DNA of 64,000 bases from Anaspis maculata (lineage: Eukaryota > Arthropoda > Insecta > Coleoptera > Scraptiidae): contig OX421964.1 in assembly GCA_949128115.1 (NCBI GenBank), forward strand, positions 46,540,601 to 46,604,600, given 5' to 3'. Position numbers and translations under genes: made by a program. The notes under the pieces are model-generated. The model saw only the letters and a program-made list of their open reading frames with translations, made no database searches and had not been told where the DNA came from. How positions within the stretch are numbered: position 1 is the stretch's first letter; every line of letters starts with the position of its first letter. Below are positions 56,400 through 64,000 of this stretch, piece by piece.

Positions 56400-59300
56400 A
56401 TCCATAGGTACTAATCTGCCTTATAAAGATTGTCTTAAATAAATAATTGAAATTGACAACAAACATAATTTGGAAAAATATGCCAGACATTGAGACATTG
56501 TATTTCTCAACGTCAAAGTTGATGTGACAAAGTTTCCAAACCTGACTGCTCGTTGAAGTCTCCGCGAGCTTCGACTTCTGCCAACAAGTTATAGATACAG
56601 CGCCCAGCGCCAACGGTATAAAATCCACATTAAAATGCCATGAGCGTACCCTTTCAATAGCTAATTTTATTTGTAGTTTTATTGTCCTCCCAATAGTAGT
56701 TGTGCTAATTGGTGTGACTTTTATGATTTCCGCTCTTCACAGCATCATCAAAGAGCTTGTAGCTGAAGTGATGGAAGACATATCCAATTATTTTTTATTA
56801 CATCGAATTTCGCCGTTGTGCGATGCGGCCGCACAGAAAGGCACGGGTTAAACTTTTGTTTTACGACAGATCTGCGTAGTGGCAGCACTAAATCATAAGA
56901 AGCCACGCAGGTAAATCATGCGTTGGCGGTTTGTTTACCCTGCAGGACAAGTTTATAGGTTGCATATGAGTTATGGGCACCGCGCGACTTTGTTATATTT
57001 TTATTGCAACATAGTCTCTGATTTGATATGCCACTATAGACATATATCTTGACTCTGGTGAAATTCGGTAATTATTTAGAAACGCTCTTGTGAATAAATA
57101 ATCAATTCATTTTTTTGTAAAATGTTCTTGCACTGGGTTAGCTCGGAATTATCGAATCTGCCTTGTCAATCAAAGAGCGTGAAGTTTTTATCGGAATCGC
57201 ATCCTACTTTTATGTCGCATGGCCTGTCTGGCCATATCCGACTCCAGGGGCGGCGGAACCAGGGGGGCAAATCTCCATGGCCATGGCCCCTAAAATCTCA
57301 GTCTTGGGGGGGCCTGGCCCCTCCAATTTTCTCGATAAAGAATTTTTCTTCATGTCAAAAAAAGATAATCACTCCTTTTTTCCGAAAAAAATTTCACCTG
57401 CGACGCTCTCGCTTCGCTCGCACTTCTTTTCCTTTCACAGAAGTTGTCAACTTGTCTGTTATTGTGCATCGAAATGATTTCTGAAAGTAAATATGTGATG
57501 TGAAGAGAATGGTACGCCTCGTGGTACGCCGCGCTACCATAAATTACTACAGAAACGGCCAAACTAACATCCCTACACCCTCCCGCCAGAAAAAGTACGA
57601 AATAGTTTTTAGATCGTTCATGGATTGGCAAAAGCACAACCAAACTATTGTTAATTTTCTGACAACATACTTTCAACTTCCAGCATATTTTACTGCCCGA
57701 CCAGGGCAGTAGGTGTCTTGAAAAAAGTTAATACCAGTTCCACGTCCAAGTACCAACGAAGATAACCTTACAATACCTAACATCGACAAGGAACAGCGAT
57801 ATAGAGACCACGCGGCGTCCTCCTGGTGTGGTATGGCAAAGAAATGCGCCTTATTGTATTAACACATCAAGTCTCCTTCCTCACCCATTGCCTGTTTGAC
57901 TTTTTTGCATTTACAATCTCCGAATTCATTGCGTTGTGCCGGAGGACTAGATCAATCTACTTCTTGAATAGTCGTAGATAAAGCATAGTATTCTACTCTT
58001 GTGTATTGGCTAATACTCATTTGGATAAATTACAACACTCGCCTACGGCTCGTGTTTGTAAACGTATTTGTATAAATGAGCGTTTGTAAACGCTCATTGA
58101 ATAATATACTATAACCCCACCCCACCTTCTCTTAGAATCCTCTGAGCGTCCACTTTGATATTTTCGACCCGTCAATTCTCTTGAATGCAGTCAACGTCAT
58201 CCTGCATAACATCTAGTGAGAAAATTTTCTCGCTCCCCCTACTTCAACTTCAAAATATAAAATACCCACTAAGTACTACACATACTACTACTTTGAATAC
58301 TTTGTGACACATCAAATGTGTCTGTAGCACAACCATGTTTAAGCTCAAGGTCTCACCTCGGGTTAGTCGGGTTCCACCAAAGCTAAGTTAGTTGAAAACA
58401 CTGTTATTTTTCAATTTTTTCTCAGAAATTTGTTTACAAGTGCCATGCATATTTGTAATCAGGATAGCAATGTGGATCGATTGTGCTAATGAAATATAAG
58501 GTGTTTTGAAAAAATCGAGAAAAAAATGAAAAAAAAATGCGCCACCAAGACGTCCCAACACCTCAACCCTCCGACGAACACCTGATGCTACACCTTGACC
58601 AACATTTAAGTCTAACTGGTTTTCGTGGTTCAAAGTGCTTTTTGTGGTTTAATCAGATCCAACATTTAAGTTAGTGTTAGAGGTTAGGTATGTTAGAGTT
58701 AGGCCCGGCTTCTAGACCCGGAAAAAGGGGAGAGTGACTTCAACCACGAGTGCAATCCAAGATTTGTGGGCCGGTGTGTATGTGTGTGTGTGTGGTAGAC
58801 TGATAGCCCACTTTTTTGTGACATTTTTTTCAAAGGCTGTTGCTTCAGTTTAGGTCATGGTCTCTTTTGCCTGTTTGGAAAGGATTGGATATGGCTTGCC
58901 TTTGTGAGGGCCTATTCCTTGTTCTCACCGTGAGTCGCCCCCAACGCTTAGAAAGATCCCTGCAGTCGCGAGTGTTTATAACCGGAAATGTTAAAACGAA
59001 TTTTCCCCTTCCAAAAACTTTTGAACCTATGGTGTGCGCGAAACAGTTACTCAAGTCAAGGTACAAATTTTATTGAGGAGAACTTCTTGAACACGCCCCG
59101 TATACGCGCTAGTTCGTTGTTGTTTACCAGTACGTGGGAGAATGCCGCAGTCAGGAGAAACAAAACGCAGATAATTGACTACACAGGGTGTTCGCCAAAA
59201 AAGCCGATGCGGAGAAGCGTCGAAATAATCTTAACCCCAACAATAAATAATTGCTGTCTACACTATACTTAGTCGAGCCCTAATAACAATTCATTTTTAT

Positions 59301-60090
59301 AAAGTGCCTGTCCGAACGGTGACGTCGTTGGATACTGGATTGAACTCATCAGTTTCGAATAAGAACGTCTTCATTCCAGTAACAAGCTTATACAATATCT
59401 TTAATTTCAGACGATTGCTGCAATAGAAATTATTATTTTCGCGAATCAAACCGTGTATTCCTCTGAGTAACATTCCTGTTCAGGGCATAATTATCCTCTT
59501 GTACTCAAAGTACAACCAACATGGAAATATCAGGAAATGTCGTGGCGCTAAAACAAAGCTACTAGTTTCAAGGACGGAGGTTCATCATTAACTAATTCCG
59601 ATTAACAATTACGACTCTACGGCAGGATCCGAACCCCGATACAAACGCGATTCTATTTCATTTCAATTCTTGATTTTTCACGTGGTTCTCAAAATTTACA
59701 TTCACCGAATAACTGGGAGCTTTAAAAAAACGCAGAGGAGGCTCACACACGAGTTTCCATATCTAAACCACCAGGTCCGGTGCTCTGAGTACCGCAGTCA
59801 CAACACCACATCTAGAGGGTCCAACGGCGCGATTACCTTTTCTGTAAAGGTATCCAACAAAGGACGAGGCTTCATAGTGGCTGTACCGATGGCAGACAGT
59901 AGCGCAGATACCAGTACATGCAGACAGATTCAGAACGAACGCGTGAGCCCCATGATACATTCTCGACGACAAAGCTTAATCGCAAGCACCAATCGCAACT
60001 CACCAAGACTAACCCTCCGCTCGCCGAAGTCATCACTTCGTTACAAGATATACCGAAACGAGTGAACTCACTTCTGTCGGGCCTGGATCA
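56400..60090. other. No convincing gene
   Basis: The part near 57245-57330 (CCAGGGGCGGCGGAACCAGG) resembles the start of a DNA-transposon remnant. GGGTTCCACCAAAG at 58371 matches the end of the MITE at 12436. A short GT run lies at ~58774-58793. No ORF is supported. Confidence 0.35.
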
Positions 60091-60093
60091 TCT

Positions 60094-60445
60094 AGGGGTT
60101 TCAACTCTATGTGGGTCAAAACTCTTTGTCGAAGGATCGCAACTCAGCATCCTGGAGGGGGATCGGAACACGTCATCAACGGATCTCAACTCTACTACTT
60201 GGAAATGGATCGAAACTCAGCACCAGAAGGGCCTCAGCACAACTACCTGAAGATGGATTGGAGCTCGTCATCAAAGGGTTTCAACTTGTCTCTTAGAGGC
60301 AGATCGAGACTCAACATCCAAGGGCTTCGACTCTACATCCTAGAGAGGTGGGTCGGAACTCAAAGAGTAGCGACTCATCGGCCTCTAGGTGGATCTAAAC
60401 TCATCCTGGAAGGATCTCAACTCAACTTTTCCAAGGGGATCGATA
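60094..60445. repeat. Degenerate ~24-bp minisatellite, ~14 units
   Basis: Units of the form GGATCNNAACTCANCATCNT recur with ~21-27-bp spacing (e.g. 60135, 60162, 60181, 60207, 60254, 60391, 60412). The period is near 24, so a frame stays open for 132 codons (60109-60507), giving a Ser/Leu-rich repeat peptide. Whether it is translated cannot be told. Confidence 0.75.
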
Positions 60446-60719
60446 CTATGACTAGATGGCGCCAAATCGACTGTGATGACGGTATGACACTACCCGACCC
60501 CGTTTAGTATAACTTCGAGGAGAATTAGTGACGTCATAATTATACGTCACACCCCAACTGGGGTGCTCGGGTATAGGGTTTTGGAACGTACTCCTGCTAG
60601 TGATATCTATTGAGAATCTGTCAGGAAAACATCCCATTGGATGTGAATTATCAATAGAACTTGGAATCGACAAGCATTTTGAATGAGTAGATGAGCCTGA
60701 CGACTGACGTTATCTATTC

Positions 60720-61300
60720 TGACAACGCTTATTGTGGCGTGGCGCTTTACCTAGCGTAATTATTATTAACCCATTTGCGCGGTCGTAACGAGCGTCGGTC
60801 TTAAGAGTGCAGTCAATGGAATCGTTAAAACGGCGCTGGTTCAATATACAGAGCGATCAGGGCACGTAGCATTCGCGCGCTTTATGGTTTGTCATTAACG
60901 GAGCATTAGCCATTCATATCGATAATATACGATGCTTTTCTATAATACGGCGATATATTAGTGTAACGGCCACTTGCTCCCCAGCAGTTGGGCGGAACAA
61001 AACTGCGACCGTGAATAAACTAATGCACTCAATGATTATGTGGCAAAATAGTGGCACTTTTATTAGCATTCTCGCCCTGTCACGACGTATTTATTATTTA
61101 TTATTTTGCAAATGCGAATTCGTATAAATGTCCGACGGGTTTTATGCACTTATGGCCTCTCTCGTCGGTAGTAAATTGAAACGTTGTAAGGTTGACACCA
61201 CTGATAATTGCAGCTCTATCTCCATCGCAGGTATCAGTTTTTGCGTAAATACCTATAGCTATGAAGCAAAAGTCTTTAGAAACAATGTGTACCAGCAATC
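60720..61300. other. Low-repeat DNA with homeodomain/Caudal-like motifs
   Basis: It contains TTTATTA, TAATTATTATTAA, TTTGCAAATGCG and AATGATTATG motifs and lacks recognisable elements or long ORFs. It might be regulatory DNA; that is inference. Confidence 0.3.
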
Positions 61301-61310
61301 ATTTACCTAG

Positions 61311-61512
61311 GGACGGCTCCGTGGTGCAGGTGGTTGTGTGGCTGCCTGCGGCCACGGGAGTTCCAGGTTCGATTCCCAGACGAAGTCTAGATGTTTGTGC
61401 TGTTTAATTTGCAATTTTTCACGATTGTAGGAAGTTATAATAAAGGCAAAAACTCCCATGGTCAATGTGGGCCGATACGGAGAAAAACAATAATAATAAA
61501 ATTAATAAAAAA
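61311..61512 (+). repeat. tRNA-derived SINE
   Basis: The A box GGTGCAGGTGG and B box GGTTCGATTCC are at tRNA spacing, followed by GATGTTTGTGCTGTT, a unique body and an A/T-rich tail. The TTTGTGCTGTT block right after the head is shared with the SINE at 36421 although the tRNA heads differ. Confidence 0.75.
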
Positions 61513-62502
61513 AATGATTCACCCAGAAGTAGGCATTTTTGTTATCGCGTACCTCGGTGGTGGGGACATGGTAGGAATATTAAAGCGTGTCACTTATTCT
61601 ATCATAATCATAGAGATAATCACATGTGGAATTGAATGGCCTTTCAGTCCCGTGGTATGTATAAATACTTTATTTGTTTGCACTCTCCAATCATGGGTTC
61701 CAAAGCAGCTGTTGAAACACCTTTAAGCTCGAACACGATATTCAAGTTTCGTTAACTTGAGATGAATCCTCACAGTGCACAGTGGAGAAATCCGGCTTAA
61801 TCTGTCTATTTTTTTCTCAACTTGATATTTTGTATCAGATACACTTATCTTTGTTGTGAATTATACAAAATCGAACGACCATCCTAAAAGACTAACTTGC
61901 GTTTTCACATCAAAAAGCACTGCAGTTCAAGAAGTTTTAAGGGGCTGCAGAACCTCATCTTTCAAACTATCCAGTTTCACAAGGAAAATATTTTATAGGT
62001 TTTTTTTTCAATAGAAAATACTCGTGGAATTGGAAAAAAAATTATTGGAAAATTTTCAAGAAACAATTACCTATTGTTCAAAAAATAATTGGGGAAAATC
62101 GGTTCACGGGTTGGATACCTGGAGCGAAGCTCTAATTATATGCACTTCAGTGTCCCAAACGACATGTGAAATGAGCCTTCGAGTCCATCAGAAGGATAGG
62201 TACCGAATCACACCTGACGACACAAGAGTTTTGAAAACTAAAAAAAAAAAAAAACAACGAGAAGTAGGACTCAACGGGCTCAAAGAGACACAAGAAGGCA
62301 CCAAGGGACCGATAGGACTTTATTCAACCGAAGAAAACGAAAGGCGCCAAGTCCATCAAGTGAACTTCAGTTTGGCATGCAGTTTTGTAATAAAAAAACG
62401 AATAGTATAATTTAACATTGACCAATTAGAAAGAATCATGAGGGATCAATTAGTCAGTGTATGCCAGAACAACTCAAAATGTAAGTTAGTGGTCAGTTAT
62501 CA

Positions 62503-62748
62503 TGAAAGATCACAGACAGACAGACACACCCACACACAGACAGACTAGACATCATTCTGAAAATGGTCCTAATCGTCTCGGGGGACCTCAGAAATGGATA
62601 AGTATATCCGTCGAAGTCTCAAAACTTTTTTTTGCTTACTTTCCACTTGCATGTTGGTGGAGGGCCGGGAAAGTAAAAGCGAACCCCGTTGAGGTTCGAA
62701 CCCACTACCTTTAGATCGTGAACTTGTGATGGTTTCCACTATATATAA
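62503..62748 (-). repeat. tRNA-derived SINE with GTCTGTCTGT tail
   Basis: On the minus strand the head reads TAGTGGAAACCATCAC...GATCTAAAGGTAGTGGGTTC, with B box GGGTTCGAACC, then a body with ACGGATATACTTATCC and GAGGTCCCCCGAGACGATTA, ending in a GTCTGTCTGT simple-repeat tail near 62505-62545. The body matches a fragment on the + strand near 63695-63745. Confidence 0.7.
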
Positions 62749-63689
62749 AATGTTTCTCCACTGTGCAGTGGACGGAATGCGGATTTTATTACGGATCGTT
62801 GTCGAAATTTGGCCCTTTTTGCATTGAAACTCAAATTCTATTGATTGGAAAATAAATATAATTGGTTCACTAACTGTATGGCCAGCTGCTCAGTTCTAAA
62901 GTTTCACATCATTCGAGTATTTCTAGTTATTATTAGTAGGTCGGTAATCGACTTGAATTACACTAGGTATTATACTATACCTATTACCTACAGTAACCAA
63001 CTATCTATACGATACCTATACCTACCTACCTACGCTATAAAACAAGAGTCACGAAGACAATCATAGTTTCAGTCTCTTTTTCTATTCTCTTTTTTAGAAC
63101 TCTGTTTTGATGCATCAGATAAAACGTTTCACCTTGCTAATAGACTACATGTAAGTATACGATTATAAATGTAGGAAATTAAATTTGCATTATTGCACAC
63201 CATTAAGATTTCGTACATTAACCGGCTAAGTGCTTTTTCATCTCGTCCGCGTCGTCTTTTTGTTTATTCAAGAAATACAATGGCTATGATGTTTTGAGTG
63301 TAATTTGCACCATAATCTCATAAGTAAAAGTGAGTACGAATAGTCTGATCTCATCACCATCAAAAAGAAATTGAATAAATAGGTTCTTAACTATGAAGTT
63401 CTACTATTCCAGCTCAGATAATCGAACCTGTCATCTGTCTAAACTGCTCAACAACTGGAATTACGGTATCGAAAATTTCCCTTTTTTCAAAATGACGTAA
63501 CTTTGTATTGACGCGACCGATTTTGAATTTGTTTTCACAGTTTTTTAGATCCATCTTCCAGCGATCCATCCCATTGACGAGATTTTGTTGTTAATTCCAG
63601 ATCAAAAGTTCAACAATGACGATATGATTTTTTTACTTTCCTGATCCATCACCCAACGAGGTGGCGCTAAAAATTGTTCTCGAAATTTC

Positions 63690-63760
63690 GACAGATAGGT
63701 ATATCCGTTTTGAGGTCCCCTATGATGATTAAGTAAGACCATTTCCAACATGTAGACCCA
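63690..63760 (+). repeat. SINE body fragment
   Basis: GATAGGTATATCCGTTTTGA followed by GGTCCCC...ATGATTAAGTAAGACCATTT parallels the body of the SINE at 62503-62748, in opposite orientation to it. The head and tail are missing. Confidence 0.5.
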
Positions 63761-64000
63761 TTTCCAAAATCGACACGGATTCGGTTTCCTAAACATTCCG
63801 TAAATTTGAAAAAACTGCAGTGCAAACTCCGACATGCGATGAGCCCACGCACCTGTTGAGCCCCACGAAATATTCATTTTAGGTGCAGACATGCTGGGAA
63901 TGATGTTGATGATGGGAATGTTGATCAGTTGGAGAAAGGATTGAATTAATTTTTGGTCGGAAAATTTTTGAAATCGGACCCATGGTTCTCGAGTTTTCCT

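Noticed and set aside
57122..57484. 120-codon ORF overlapping a 104-codon ORF in another frame
   Set aside because: Overlapping frames in a region with transposon-like GC-rich repeat sequence, no domain.
61311..61382. tRNA gene
   Set aside because: Acceptor stem ends do not pair properly and a SINE body follows.
1..64000. CRISPR arrays, bacterial operons, rRNA genes
   Set aside because: No regularly spaced identical short repeats with unique spacers, no rRNA signature, and the gene structure is eukaryotic.

Overview
The window is animal nuclear DNA, most likely from an insect. It is AT-rich, with genes broken by short GT-AG introns, abundant DNA-transposon derivatives, tRNA-derived SINEs and scattered TAGGTA/TACCTA runs. 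The order cannot be fixed from sequence alone; hemipteran or lepidopteran would both fit.

One gene is certain. A seven-exon CDC23 (APC8) gene runs on the + strand from 8607 to 21335 and encodes 577 residues of the TPR subunit of the anaphase-promoting complex. All six introns have GT-AG ends and keep frame. Intron 2 (9459-19152, 9.7 kb) is far longer than the other five (54-733 bp) and is packed with mobile elements. On its opposite strand lies an intronless 323-codon gene (16971-17942) that resembles the C-terminal HEAT domain of TAF6/TAF6L but has no histone fold. Two weaker coding candidates follow on the - strand (21492-21731 and 27254-27706), plus one hydrophobic ORF on the + strand (22719-23054).

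Most of the rest is repeats. From left to right: a 1.38-kb palindrome at the left edge; a hAT element with 8-bp target duplications holding a nested Tc1-type MITE (2138-3337); a pile-up of four elements at 3983-6540, two of them sharing one CAG target and two carrying remains of PIF/Harbinger-like transposase N-termini; then the CDC23 locus. Its large intron holds a tRNA-like SINE head, a 1.4-kb palindrome, a solo LTR interrupted by a foldback element that is itself interrupted, a transposase HTH fragment, a Harbinger-like MITE and a foldback inserted in a 21-bp minisatellite. Further on are two near-identical 1.52-kb foldbacks (23890-25409 and 45477-47000), a hAT MITE (25970-26617), a 1.33-kb foldback (27901-29232), a tandem array holding a SINE and a Harbinger MITE (35660-37140), a second tandem array with a 135-bp hairpin (37541-38380), several TA-flanked MITEs, a 4.9-kb inverted-repeat structure (51533-56397), a 24-bp minisatellite (60094-60445) and SINEs near the right end.

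Three themes recur. (1) Two families of elements, one palindromic (five copies) and one about 900 bp long (two copies), are flanked by a CAG or CTG trinucleotide, a CWG target-site habit. (2) Long foldback elements are built from diverged tandem units, several of which begin with ACAGGGTG. (3) Elements repeatedly insert inside or directly beside other elements. The stretches 29.3-35.4, 39.2-44.3 and 59.3-61.3 kb have few repeats and no convincing ORFs; parts are rich in homeodomain-like AT motifs and may be regulatory DNA of a gene outside the window.
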